Shown: piece by piece, positions 35,361-44,808 of the stretch
Layout: every line of letters begins with the position of its first letter
Numbering within the stretch: position 1 is the stretch's first letter
NCBI GenBank assembly: GCA_030148605.1
Contig: JASBTD010000002.1
Location: 1 to 48,450, forward strand
Origin: Erythrobacter sp.
GTDB taxonomy: Bacteria; Pseudomonadota; Alphaproteobacteria; Sphingomonadales; Sphingomonadaceae
Direction of reading: 5' to 3'
Length of the DNA: 48,450 nucleotides
The notes under the pieces: model-generated
Told to the model about the DNA's origin: nothing
What the model saw: the letters and a program-made list of their open reading frames with translations, nothing else
Database searches by the model: none
Made by a program: the position numbers and the translations under genes

Positions 35361-35570
35361 GGGGCGCGTCCAGCCGTTCGACGCCATGCATTCCTCGAAG
35401 GCCGCGTCACGATCCGGCCCGGATGGCATATGTCCAACATCGGCTTCGCAACTTGATCGCGCAAAATCGAACGGCACCGCATTGTCGCCGCTCCAGCCGA
35501 CATCCCTGGTCGCCTGACACGCAGACAGGCAAATCGTCGCAACCATCAGACACAGTAATTTCTTGGCCAT
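35358..35570 (-). CDS. Small lipoprotein of unknown function
   Basis: A 70-residue protein with a clear lipoprotein signal: MAKKLL, hydrophobic core, lipobox LSAC at about residue 18. The mature part is about 52 residues, with two cysteines spaced like a disulfide pair (SSCEAD and EECMAS) and a C-terminal NGWTRP. I do not recognise the family. It lies alone on the minus strand between rplY and pth. Confidence 0.72.
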   Translation of the reverse strand: MAKKLLCLMVATICLSACQATRDVGWSGDNAVPFDFARSSCEADVGHMPSGPDRDAAFEECMASNGWTRP

Positions 35571-35678
35571 TCCCGATCCCCTGCAATGGATCGGCAGAAA
35601 TAATGCCGATCAGCGCAGCGGCCAAACGAAACCTGATGGTGTGATTGCATTTCCGCTCTGCCTCTCTAGGGAAAGCGG

Positions 35679-36248
35679 ATGCAGATTTGGGCTGGCCTCG
35701 GAAATCCTGGACCGCGCTATGCGATGAACCGGCACAATGTCGGCTTTATGGCATGCGATGTCATCGCGGACATGCATGGTTTCGGTCCGGTCCAGAAGAA
35801 GTTTCAGGGTTGGGTCCAGGAAGGCACAATCGGCAATGAAAAAGTGCTGCTATTGAAGCCGGCAACTTTCATGAATGAAAGCGGGCGCGCGATTGGCGAA
35901 GCGCTGCGCTATTACAAGCTCGGGCCGCATGACCTGACGGTATTTTATGACGAGCTCGACCTTGACCCATTCAGGATCAAGGTGAAACGCGGCGGCGGTG
36001 CTGCAGGCCATAATGGTATCCGTTCGACCATCCAGCATATCGGTGCAGATTTTCGCCGTGTGCGGATCGGGATCGGCCATCCGGGGAACAAAGAGCGGGT
36101 GACCGGCCATGTGCTGGGCAACTATGCCAAGTCGGAACAGGATGACCTGGTGCAGATGCTTGGCGCAATCGCAGCCGAAGCCGAATGGCTGGCAAAAGGT
36201 GATGACGCTCGCTTCATGAGCGATTACGCGTTGCGCATGAAGGGATAG
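35679..36248 (+). CDS. pth: Peptidyl-tRNA hydrolase
   Basis: Recycles peptidyl-tRNAs released from stalled ribosomes. The 189 residues show GLGNPGPRYAMNRHNVGF with the catalytic His near residue 22, KPATFMNESG, YDELDLDPF with the catalytic Asp near residue 95, and RGGGAAGHNGIRS. AGGGAAAG precedes the ATG. It lies in the rplY-pth-ychF neighbourhood common in bacteria, here interrupted by a small lipoprotein and an SDR gene. Confidence 0.96.
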   Translation: MQIWAGLGNPGPRYAMNRHNVGFMACDVIADMHGFGPVQKKFQGWVQEGTIGNEKVLLLKPATFMNESGRAIGEALRYYKLGPHDLTVFYDELDLDPFRIKVKRGGGAAGHNGIRSTIQHIGADFRRVRIGIGHPGNKERVTGHVLGNYAKSEQDDLVQMLGAIAAEAEWLAKGDDARFMSDYALRMKG

Positions 36249-36291
36249 CTTGCCGCGTTCGTGCGTTGAATGCGGCAAAGGAGATTAGTGA

Positions 36292-37287
36292 ATGCCATAT
36301 TTGTCACGCCGTTCATTGCTTGCCGGTGCTGCTGCTACCGGCACTTTCATCGCCAGCGCCAGCTTTGCCCAGCCCGATATCGTGAAGGCCGAACCCCGGC
36401 TTGAAGGCCGTGCGATCCTGATCACCGGCTGTTCGTCCGGCTTCGGGCGACTGATGGCGGAAGATTTCGCCCGCAAGGGTGCGAAGGTATTCGCCACCAT
36501 GCGCAACCTGCCGCGGCCTGAAGCTGAAGAACTGCGAACGATCGCAGAGGCGGACGAGCTTGACCTGCATGTAATCGAGATTGACGTAATGTCGGATGAA
36601 CAGGTCACGGCCGGTGTGGCCGAGGCAGAACGGATCAATGGCGGGCCGATCGATGTGCTGGTGAACAATGCCGGGATTGGTTACGCCGGTCCGATCGAAC
36701 TGCAGGACATGCAGGCCACGCAGCTGATCTTCGATACCAATGTCTATGGACCGCACCGCATGTCGCGCGCTGTATTGCCCGGTATGCGCCGCGCAAAGAG
36801 CGGGCTGATCTTCAATATTTCGTCGCAGCTGGGCCGTGTGATCGTGCCCTCTGCCGGCCATTATTCGCCGACCAAGTTTGCGCTTGAAGCGATGAGCGAA
36901 GCGATGGCTTACGAGCTCGTCCCGCATGGCATCGATGTCTGCGTGATCGAGCCGGGTGGCTATCCGACCAAGGTATGGGTCAACCGCAATCAGCTTGCGA
37001 GCGAACTCAAAGAGCGGCTGAACTTTGACGAGCGTGCGGCCTATCCGCAACTGGTCGCGCGGATGGGCGAGGAAGATGGCACGCGCCGCACCGCCGATCC
37101 GATGGACGTGCCCAACGCGATTGCGGAGATCATCGCCATGCCGGCAGGTACCCGTCCACTGCGCCGGGCAGTGCATCCGGGCAGCAAGCCGCAGATTCCG
37201 ATCAATGAACTCACCGCCAAGGTGCAAGTCGATTGGCTGGGCGAAACCGGTTTCGGCCCGTGGATCAAGTCGGTCCACAACGTCTGA
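36292..37287 (+). CDS. SDR family oxidoreductase with a Tat-type signal
   Basis: A classical short-chain dehydrogenase of 331 residues. Cofactor motif TGCSSGFG near residue 44, NNAGIG near residue 123, and catalytic ISS and YSPTK near residues 180 and 195. The N-terminus SRRSLLAGAAATG with a following hydrophobic stretch and SFAQ looks like a twin-arginine export signal, so the folded enzyme with its NAD(P) may be exported to the periplasm. The substrate is unknown. AAAGGAGA precedes the ATG. It sits between pth and ychF. Confidence 0.86.
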   Translation: MPYLSRRSLLAGAAATGTFIASASFAQPDIVKAEPRLEGRAILITGCSSGFGRLMAEDFARKGAKVFATMRNLPRPEAEELRTIAEADELDLHVIEIDVMSDEQVTAGVAEAERINGGPIDVLVNNAGIGYAGPIELQDMQATQLIFDTNVYGPHRMSRAVLPGMRRAKSGLIFNISSQLGRVIVPSAGHYSPTKFALEAMSEAMAYELVPHGIDVCVIEPGGYPTKVWVNRNQLASELKERLNFDERAAYPQLVARMGEEDGTRRTADPMDVPNAIAEIIAMPAGTRPLRRAVHPGSKPQIPINELTAKVQVDWLGETGFGPWIKSVHNV

Positions 37288-37363
37288 CGGTTGATTTGTT
37301 GGGCTAGCCCTCAAGGCTCTACGCGGCTAAGGCGCGCGCCAACACATTATTCCGGAGTTTTCG

Positions 37364-38464
37364 ATGGGTTTCCGTTGCGGGATCGTAGGCTTGCCAAATG
37401 TCGGCAAGTCCACCCTTTTCAATGCATTGACTGAAACGCAGGCCGCGCAGGCCGCGAACTATCCTTTCTGCACGATCGAGCCCAATGTCGGCCAGGTTGC
37501 TGTGCCGGACGAGCGGCTTGACAAGATCGCGGCGATTGCGGGTTCGGCCAAGGTCATCCCGACGCAGCTGGCATTCGTCGATATTGCGGGCCTCGTCAAA
37601 GGCGCGAGCAAGGGCGAAGGCCTGGGCAACCAGTTCCTTGGCAATATCCGCGAAGTCGATGCAATCGTGCATGTGCTGCGTTGCTTCGAAGACGATGATA
37701 TCCAGCATGTCGCCAACAAGGTCGATCCGCTGGCTGACGCGGAAGTGGTCGAAACCGAGCTGATGCTGGCTGATCTTGAGAGCCTGGAGAAGCGTGTTCC
37801 CAATGCGCAAAAGCGCGCAACCGGCGGGGACAAGGAAGCCAAGCTGATGGCGAGCGTGCTGGGGCAAGCGCTCGAGCTGTTGCGTGAAGGCAAGCCAGCC
37901 AGGCTGACCGAGCCCAAGGATGATGAAGAAGCGCGGATCTTCGCGCAGGCGCAATTGCTGACGGCAAAGCCGGTGCTCTATGTCTGCAATGTCGCCGAAG
38001 AAGACGCGGGAGAAGGCAACGAGCTGTCTGCGCAGGTTTTCGCCAAGGCAGAAACCGAAGGTGCGCAAGCGGTGGTCGTTTCCGCAGCAATCGAAGCCGA
38101 ACTGGTGGCCATGCCGCCTGAAGATCGCGCAGAATATCTGGAATCGCTGGGCCTCAACGAGAGTGGTCTCGCGCGCGTGATTCGCGCCGGATACCAGCTG
38201 CTCGGCCTCAAGACCTTCTTCACATGCGGTCCGAAAGAAGCACGCGCCTGGACCTTCCCGGCGGGAGCCAAAGCTCCGCAAGCAGCGGGCGAAATCCACA
38301 CCGATTTCGAGAAAGGCTTCATCCGCGCTGAGACCATCGCATATGACGATTACATCGCGCTGGGCGGCGAAGCAGGCGCGAAGGAAGCCGGCAAGATGCG
38401 TCAGGAAGGCAAGGAATACCTTGTCCAGGATGGCGATATCATGCTGTTCAAATTCAACGTCTAG
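37364..38464 (+). CDS. ychF: Redox-regulated ATPase YchF (Obg-family)
   Basis: Ribosome-associated P-loop protein of the Obg family that prefers ATP. The 366 residues show P-loop NVGKSTLFNAL, G3 DIAGLVKGASKGEGLGNQFL, the altered G4 motif NVAEE that explains ATP rather than GTP use, and a C-terminal TGS domain ending DGDIMLFKFNV. CCGGAG precedes the ATG. Confidence 0.96.
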   Translation: MGFRCGIVGLPNVGKSTLFNALTETQAAQAANYPFCTIEPNVGQVAVPDERLDKIAAIAGSAKVIPTQLAFVDIAGLVKGASKGEGLGNQFLGNIREVDAIVHVLRCFEDDDIQHVANKVDPLADAEVVETELMLADLESLEKRVPNAQKRATGGDKEAKLMASVLGQALELLREGKPARLTEPKDDEEARIFAQAQLLTAKPVLYVCNVAEEDAGEGNELSAQVFAKAETEGAQAVVVSAAIEAELVAMPPEDRAEYLESLGLNESGLARVIRAGYQLLGLKTFFTCGPKEARAWTFPAGAKAPQAAGEIHTDFEKGFIRAETIAYDDYIALGGEAGAKEAGKMRQEGKEYLVQDGDIMLFKFNV

Positions 38465-38537
38465 CCACTAATAGTCTTGCCAATGGCGGCGCCCGTCTGC
38501 ATCAGCCAATCTAGTTGCAGAATGAAACGGGGTTGCG

Positions 38538-39002
38538 ATGCTATATTATGAAGACCTTGAAGTCGGGGCGAAAAGTTCATTCGGTCGCTACGATGTGACC
38601 CGAGAAGAAGTTCTCGAATTCGCGCGCAAATATGATCCGCAAGCGTTTCACCTCGATGATGAGGCCGCCGCCAAAACGCACTTCGGGCGTGTTTCTGCCA
38701 GTGGTTGGCACACCTGCGCGATGACCATGGCAATGATGGTAGAGAACATGAAGAATTCGCGGCAAGCGGGCCTCGGTTCGCCCGGTGTCGACCAGCTTAT
38801 GTGGAAGAAGCCGGTATATCCCGGCGACACCTTGCGCGTTGAGACCGAAATCATCTCCAAACGCCGCAGCAAATCACGCCGCGAGATGGGCCTGTTCAAG
38901 AGCCGCGCGCAGGTATTCAATCAGAATGATGAAGTCGTGCTGGAGATGACTTCAAACGGGCTGATCGCTGTGCGCAATCCCGATGCGCCGGTAGAAGAAT
39001 AG
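38538..39002 (+). CDS. MaoC-like hotdog-fold hydratase/dehydratase
   Basis: A 154-residue single-hotdog protein of the MaoC family, which includes (R)-specific enoyl-CoA hydratases. The hydratase motif appears as YDPQAFHLDDEAA near residue 34, with Asp and His as the catalytic pair, and the SGWHTCAMTM helix follows. The exact acyl-CoA substrate is unknown. It starts 73 bp after ychF, with ACGGGG as a moderate ribosome-binding site. Confidence 0.88.
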   Translation: MLYYEDLEVGAKSSFGRYDVTREEVLEFARKYDPQAFHLDDEAAAKTHFGRVSASGWHTCAMTMAMMVENMKNSRQAGLGSPGVDQLMWKKPVYPGDTLRVETEIISKRRSKSRREMGLFKSRAQVFNQNDEVVLEMTSNGLIAVRNPDAPVEE

Positions 39003-39346
39003 GCTTCACGCTTCTCCAGACAGCGCGCTTCGAAACCGTATTTCAGGGCATGAAGCCCGGTTATCGATTCGTTGCTTGGTCAAAGTGGTTGCAACCTATG
39101 CAACGGTTCATCGCATCTTGTGCTCGAACCACCCGTACAACCCTACCCGGTAGCAATTCTGTTCATCTGGGAGAAAGGTTCGGGCGAACAGTCGGGACGT
39201 CCGTCGCGGTCGCATGCAGCATTCATACCGCACATCTTAACAAATCAAATCTAGGGGTCCCGACAACCGGAAGCGCCATCTGAACCGATGGCTCGACGAA
39301 AAACACACAATAGCTGTCCGGTGTCGAATATTGAAGGAGTAGCGTA
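39003..39346. other. 344 bp spacer upstream of the OmpA-family gene
   Basis: No convincing gene. An exact inverted repeat GTCGGGAC (39191-39198) / GTCCCGAC (39257-39264) encloses an AT-richer stretch with CTTAACAAATCAAATC, which could be a promoter or a long-loop hairpin in the leader of the OmpA-family gene. GGTTGCAACC at 39087-39096 is a small perfect palindrome. Confidence 0.4.
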
Positions 39347-40243
39347 ATGAATGTCATTTCCACCAGCCCGAAGGCTCTGCTGCTGGTTGCCGCATTTGCA
39401 GTGCCGGTATCGGGCGGCCTGTCGGCTCAAGAGCAGCAGACCGGCCCGGACGGTGAAGTGCTTACCACAGTCATCGGTTCGGAAGGACCGAAGATCGAAG
39501 GCATCATCACCGCACGCGATGGCGATGTATTGCAAATCACAACGTCAGGCGGACCAGTTACGGTTGCGCTCAACGAAGAAACCGAAGTGCGCGGGACCGG
39601 TGGTGTCCTCGGCCTCAACCGCAAGCGTCTGGGTGAAGAAGCGCTGCTGAATGGCTTGCCGGTGACGGTTGAAACATGGCAGTCCGGCTCGACGCTGGTG
39701 GCTAGCGAAGTTCGCTTCAAGAACAGCGATCTTGAGACCGCGGCGATGATCCGCAACGGCACCGCTCAGCAATTCGCGGCTCAAGGCGCACGTATCGACA
39801 AGAACGCAGAAGGTGTTGATGCCAACGCACGCGCTGCAGAAGCTCTGCGCGGTCGCTTGGGCGATATCGATCAGTACAACATCAAAGGCGTCACCAACGT
39901 CTATTTCGATACTGGCAAGTGGCAGCTGTCTCCGCAGGCACGCACAGACCTGTGCAACGCCGCAGCTGAAGCTGAAGCGATCGAAAACTCGCTCCTGCTA
40001 GTCGTTGGCTATACCGACAACACCGGTAGCTACGAGATAAACCAGACCTTGAGCGAACGTCGCGCGGGCCGCGTGGTCAACTACCTGCAGCAGGAATGCA
40101 GCTGGAAGCCGTTCCGCATGCTCACGCCAACCGGCATGGCCGCATCGGATCCGCTGGTCAGCAACGACACGGCAGAAGGCCGCGCGCAGAACCGCCGCGT
40201 CTCCGTCAACATCCTGGTCAGCAAGGCGCTTGACGGCATGTAA
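39347..40243 (+). CDS. OmpA-family outer-membrane protein with N-terminal DUF5666-like region
   Basis: A 298-residue exported protein: signal peptide to about residue 28 (GGLSAQ). Next is a small beta-rich region (residues 45-125: EGIITARDGDVLQI, TEVRGTGG, LVASEVRF) resembling DUF5666/OB-like domains, and a C-terminal OmpA peptidoglycan-binding domain. The diaminopimelate-binding residues are in VGYTDNTGS (Asp) and GRAQNRRVSVNI (Arg). There is no beta-barrel, so it should tether or sense peptidoglycan from the periplasm. AAGGAG precedes the ATG. Confidence 0.87.
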   Translation: MNVISTSPKALLLVAAFAVPVSGGLSAQEQQTGPDGEVLTTVIGSEGPKIEGIITARDGDVLQITTSGGPVTVALNEETEVRGTGGVLGLNRKRLGEEALLNGLPVTVETWQSGSTLVASEVRFKNSDLETAAMIRNGTAQQFAAQGARIDKNAEGVDANARAAEALRGRLGDIDQYNIKGVTNVYFDTGKWQLSPQARTDLCNAAAEAEAIENSLLLVVGYTDNTGSYEINQTLSERRAGRVVNYLQQECSWKPFRMLTPTGMAASDPLVSNDTAEGRAQNRRVSVNILVSKALDGM

Positions 40244-40250
40244 TTATGGC

Positions 40251-40276
40251 GCGGGGTGGGCTTCGGCCTGCCCCGC
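40251..40276. terminator. Hairpin between convergent OmpA-family and mutL genes
   Basis: GCGGGGTGGGC-TTCG-GCCTGCCCCGC forms an eleven-pair stem with two G-U pairs and a TTCG tetraloop, directly abutting the mutL stop. No T-run follows on either strand. Confidence 0.55.
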
Positions 40277-42100
40277 CTAATGCCGCCCGAAGAGCTTCTC
40301 GACATCTTCCATCGATAGCTTCACCCAGGTCGGCCGCCCGTGATTGCACTGGCCTGAGCGCGGCGTGCGCTCCATCTCGCGCAGCAGCGCATTCATTTCC
40401 TCGACGCGAAGAACCCGCCCTGCCCGCACCGATCCGTGGCAGGCCATGGTCGCCAGCACATGCTCGAGCTTTTCTTCCAGCAGCAAGGCTTGCCCATGCT
40501 TGGCGATATCGTCGGCCAGATCGGTCAAAAGCGCCTGCGGATCGCCTTTGCGCAAAGCGTGCGGCATGGCGCGCACCAGCATGGCTGACGGGCCGAAGCG
40601 TTCGATCACCAGACCGAACTTCGCAAAGCCTTCGGTTGCTTCTTCCAAGCGATCACAATCGACTTCGTCCATTTCAACCACGTCAGGCACAAGCAGCGCC
40701 TGCGAACGCGCGACCGCATCGCCTGCCCCGGCGGCGCGCAAACGTTCGAGCACAAGCCGCTCATGCGCGGCGTGCTGGTCTACCAGAACAAGCCCGTCGG
40801 CAGCCTCGGCCACGATATAGGTATTGGCGACTTGGCCGCGCGCGATCCCGAGCGGGAAGTCTTCGGGCGTGACCTGTTCGTCCTGTTCGCTCGCGCGGCC
40901 TTGCGGTGCGTAATCGTCGCGCGCCATTACGTCGGTTTCATATGCGCGCCAGGCCTGCCCTGCTTCGCTAACGCGCGGTTGCTGCGCCGACCAGTCGCGT
41001 CCTTCGAAGATCGAGCGCAGAGCCGGAGCAACTTCCTTACGGACCGGCTCCTGTTGCCAGCGTTCCATCGCGCCGCGGTCTGGCCCCTGCGCGCTCCTGC
41101 GGTCCCCCGTCGCGAGTGCTTGCCGCAATCCCGAAACGATAAAGCCGCGCACGCCATTGGCATCGCGGAATCGCACTTCCGTTTTGGCAGGGTGGACATT
41201 CACATCGACGTCTTCCGGCGGCAATTCCAGGAACAGCGCGAGCACCGCATGCCGGTCACGCGCGAGCATATCGGCATAGGCGCCGCGCACCGCACCGACC
41301 AGCAGGCGGTCTTTCACCGGACGGCCATTCACGAACAGATATTGATGATCCGCAATCCCGCGATTGTAGGTTGGCAGGCCCGCAATCCCGCTCAGGCGCA
41401 TCACGCCGCTCGGGCTTTCACGCACGGCGTCAATCGCGACGCTGTTATCCTTCAGCTCGCGTGCGATGATGCCGGACACCCGATCAGCCAGTGCTTCGCC
41501 CGCTTGCAGGCCCAGGATGCGCCGCTCGCCATGCGTCAGCGATATCGCCACATCAGGCCGCGCCATGGCTAGCCGCCGCACAACGTCAAGGCACGCGGCA
41601 TATTCGCTGCGCGGGGTGCGCAGGAACTTGCGCCGCGCAGGGACCTTGGCGAAAAGCTGTTCGACCTTCACGCGCGTTCCGGGCGGAAGCGCGGCAGGCC
41701 CTTCTTCCACCAACTGCCCGTGGTCGACAACCTTGCGCCAGCCACTATCGGCGCCGCGCACCCGGCTTTCCAGCGTGAGGAGTGCCACACTCGCGATCGA
41801 TGGCAGCGCTTCACCGCGAAAGCCCAAAGTGGTGACTTGCTCGATTGCCTCATCGGGCAGTTTGGATGTCGCATGCCGCTCAAGCGCGATAGCCATTTCC
41901 TCGGCGCTCATCCCGCAGCCATCGTCAGTCACTTCAATCAGGCCCAGACCGCCTTCGACCAGTTTCACGTCAATTCGACTCGCGCCGGAATCGATCGCAT
42001 TCTCGACCAGTTCTTTGAGCGCGGCGGCGGGCCTTTCGACCACTTCACCGGCGGCAATACGGTTGATCAGACTCTCTGGAAGGCGGCGAATTTGAGGCAT
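40277..42100 (-). CDS. mutL: DNA mismatch repair protein MutL
   Basis: Mismatch-repair ATPase of 607 residues from the ATG at 42100 (MPQIRRLPES, the standard start; an open extension upstream is rejected). The GHKL domain shows ELVENAIDSGASRID, DDGCGM and TLGFRGEALPSIASVA. The C-terminal domain holds the endonuclease motif DQHAAHERLVLE (DQHAx2Ex4E), plus ACHGSV and CNHGRP, so this is the nicking type of MutL expected where MutH is lacking. It is divergent from mreB. Confidence 0.95.
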   Translation of the reverse strand: MPQIRRLPESLINRIAAGEVVERPAAALKELVENAIDSGASRIDVKLVEGGLGLIEVTDDGCGMSAEEMAIALERHATSKLPDEAIEQVTTLGFRGEALPSIASVALLTLESRVRGADSGWRKVVDHGQLVEEGPAALPPGTRVKVEQLFAKVPARRKFLRTPRSEYAACLDVVRRLAMARPDVAISLTHGERRILGLQAGEALADRVSGIIARELKDNSVAIDAVRESPSGVMRLSGIAGLPTYNRGIADHQYLFVNGRPVKDRLLVGAVRGAYADMLARDRHAVLALFLELPPEDVDVNVHPAKTEVRFRDANGVRGFIVSGLRQALATGDRRSAQGPDRGAMERWQQEPVRKEVAPALRSIFEGRDWSAQQPRVSEAGQAWRAYETDVMARDDYAPQGRASEQDEQVTPEDFPLGIARGQVANTYIVAEAADGLVLVDQHAAHERLVLERLRAAGAGDAVARSQALLVPDVVEMDEVDCDRLEEATEGFAKFGLVIERFGPSAMLVRAMPHALRKGDPQALLTDLADDIAKHGQALLLEEKLEHVLATMACHGSVRAGRVLRVEEMNALLREMERTPRSGQCNHGRPTWVKLSMEDVEKLFGRH

Positions 42101-42280
42101 TGGAGACAGGCTAGCGGTCAAACGCTGGAAATTCGAGGCCAGTGGTGGAAAATCCGCCATAGTTTAAACAAATATTTTGGCCTTTTGCCGAGTGATGGAC
42201 TAGAGCCAAACCATCCTGTCACAGTTGGTTCGCGGGGATGGCTGGCAGACAGCCAAGTCGATCCAACACATTCGAAATAG

Positions 42281-43333
<1,053 letters not shown>

Positions 43334-43345
43334 GGGGCGCTTGTT

Positions 43346-44251
43346 ATGGCGCCGCCATCCTCCCGGCGCTCGGGTCATTCGCGTAGAGCGCAATATTCCA
43401 GGTTCACCAGCTATCTTGTGGCATCGATCGGGGCTGTGATCGGAGCGGCCCTGCTTGGGCTATCGCTTTGGCAGCCAACAACTTTCAGCGAACTGCGCGG
43501 GCTGGCAGGTGACGCGACAGAACCGGTGGGGCAAACCACATCGGCAACACGCAGCGGAAGCGGCGGTGTTATCGATACCGTGGCAGCATATTTCCGCGCA
43601 GGCAGCCAGAATGCAGCCTTGCGTGAAGAGTTGCAGATTGCGCGCATTCGCCTTGCCGAAGCCGCTGCGACCGATGAAGAGAACCAGCGCCTGAAGGAAT
43701 TGCTCCGGCTTGGAGAGAGCGACGGTGAAGCGGTCGCAGTGACCCGTATCACCGGATCAAGCGCATCAAGCGCACGGCGGTTTGCCTATATCGGTGCTGG
43801 TCGCAGTGACGGTGTGACTGTTGGCATGCCGGTGCGCTCTGCCCGCGGTGTGGTTGGGCGCGTGCTGGAGGTGGCCAGCAGCACTTCGCGCGTTCTGCTG
43901 CTGACCGACAGCGAAAGCGTTTTGCCGGTCCGCAGGGCGGGAGACGATATTGTGGCCTTTGCCGAAGGGCGCGGCGATGGCTTTGTGCGAATTCGCCTGA
44001 TCAACCTGGGGATCAATCCGCTTGAGCCCGGCGATCTCTTCGTCACAAGCGGCGCAGGCGGATATTACCGGCCCGGGGTTGCCGTCGCGATATTGGAAGA
44101 GACGCGGCCAGACGGCGGTATTGCCCGCATCATCGCAGATCCGGCAGCGACCCAGTTCGTGCGGGTCGAGCCGATCTGGCTGCCTGAAAGCGTGAACGCG
44201 GCAAGCCAATCTCCCAATAGTGCCTTGAGCGATGGCGGAGAGGACAATTGA
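43346..44251 (+). CDS. mreC: Rod-shape-determining protein MreC
   Basis: Single-pass inner-membrane protein that activates PBP2-RodA. The 301 residues show a basic N-terminus, a transmembrane helix near residues 22-45, a coiled coil (about 80-120, with LREELQIARIRLAEA) and a beta-rich periplasmic domain with VGMPVRSARGVVGRVLEV and VTSGAGGYYRPGV. It starts 12 bp after mreB and overlaps mreD by four bases. Confidence 0.94.
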   Translation: MAPPSSRRSGHSRRAQYSRFTSYLVASIGAVIGAALLGLSLWQPTTFSELRGLAGDATEPVGQTTSATRSGSGGVIDTVAAYFRAGSQNAALREELQIARIRLAEAAATDEENQRLKELLRLGESDGEAVAVTRITGSSASSARRFAYIGAGRSDGVTVGMPVRSARGVVGRVLEVASSTSRVLLLTDSESVLPVRRAGDDIVAFAEGRGDGFVRIRLINLGINPLEPGDLFVTSGAGGYYRPGVAVAILEETRPDGGIARIIADPAATQFVRVEPIWLPESVNAASQSPNSALSDGGEDN

Positions 44252-44808
44252 TCGAGGGCGATCTCAACCCCAGATCGCATTCGGATCCCTATGGCAGGCG
44301 GATCAATCGCGAACATTCGCGCATATTAGCCACTGCCCTGCCCTATGCCACCATCGTGCTCGGTTCGATCCTGCCTACCTTGTTTATCTCTGCAAGCGTG
44401 CCGTTTGTGCCGCCGCTTGGTTTCCTCATTCTGATCGGATGGCGGTTGATGCGGCCGGGTTTGCTGCCCAGTTGGGCGGGCCTGCCATTGGGAGCGATCG
44501 ATGACCTGTTCAGCGGTCAACCGTTTGGCAGTGCGATCCTGCTGTGGTCGCTCACGATGCTTGCCATCGAATGGTTTGAAGCGCGCTTTCCGTGGCGTGG
44601 TTTCGCTCAGGACTGGGTTGCAGCGATCCTCGCAATTACCGCTTATATCGTGCTCGCCATGTTCGTGTCCGGTGCGAGCCTAACTGCCAGCATGGCGGTG
44701 GCAATCATCCCGCAGCTCTTGCTGTCGATCCTGCTCTATCCCATGATTGCCGCCATGGTTTCATGGCTTGACCGCCTTCGACTGATGCGCATCAGGGAAA
44801 TCCGCTGA
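44248..44808 (+). CDS. mreD: Rod-shape-determining protein MreD
   Basis: Small polytopic membrane protein of the Rod complex, 186 residues with about five or six hydrophobic segments (for example LPYATIVLGSILPTLFIS and LLLSILLYPMIAAMVSWL). The start is TTG, overlapping the mreC stop (TTGA), with GGAGAGGA upstream; this decides the start. The stop shares one base with the mrdA start. Confidence 0.9.
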   Translation: MIEGDLNPRSHSDPYGRRINREHSRILATALPYATIVLGSILPTLFISASVPFVPPLGFLILIGWRLMRPGLLPSWAGLPLGAIDDLFSGQPFGSAILLWSLTMLAIEWFEARFPWRGFAQDWVAAILAITAYIVLAMFVSGASLTASMAVAIIPQLLLSILLYPMIAAMVSWLDRLRLMRIREIR

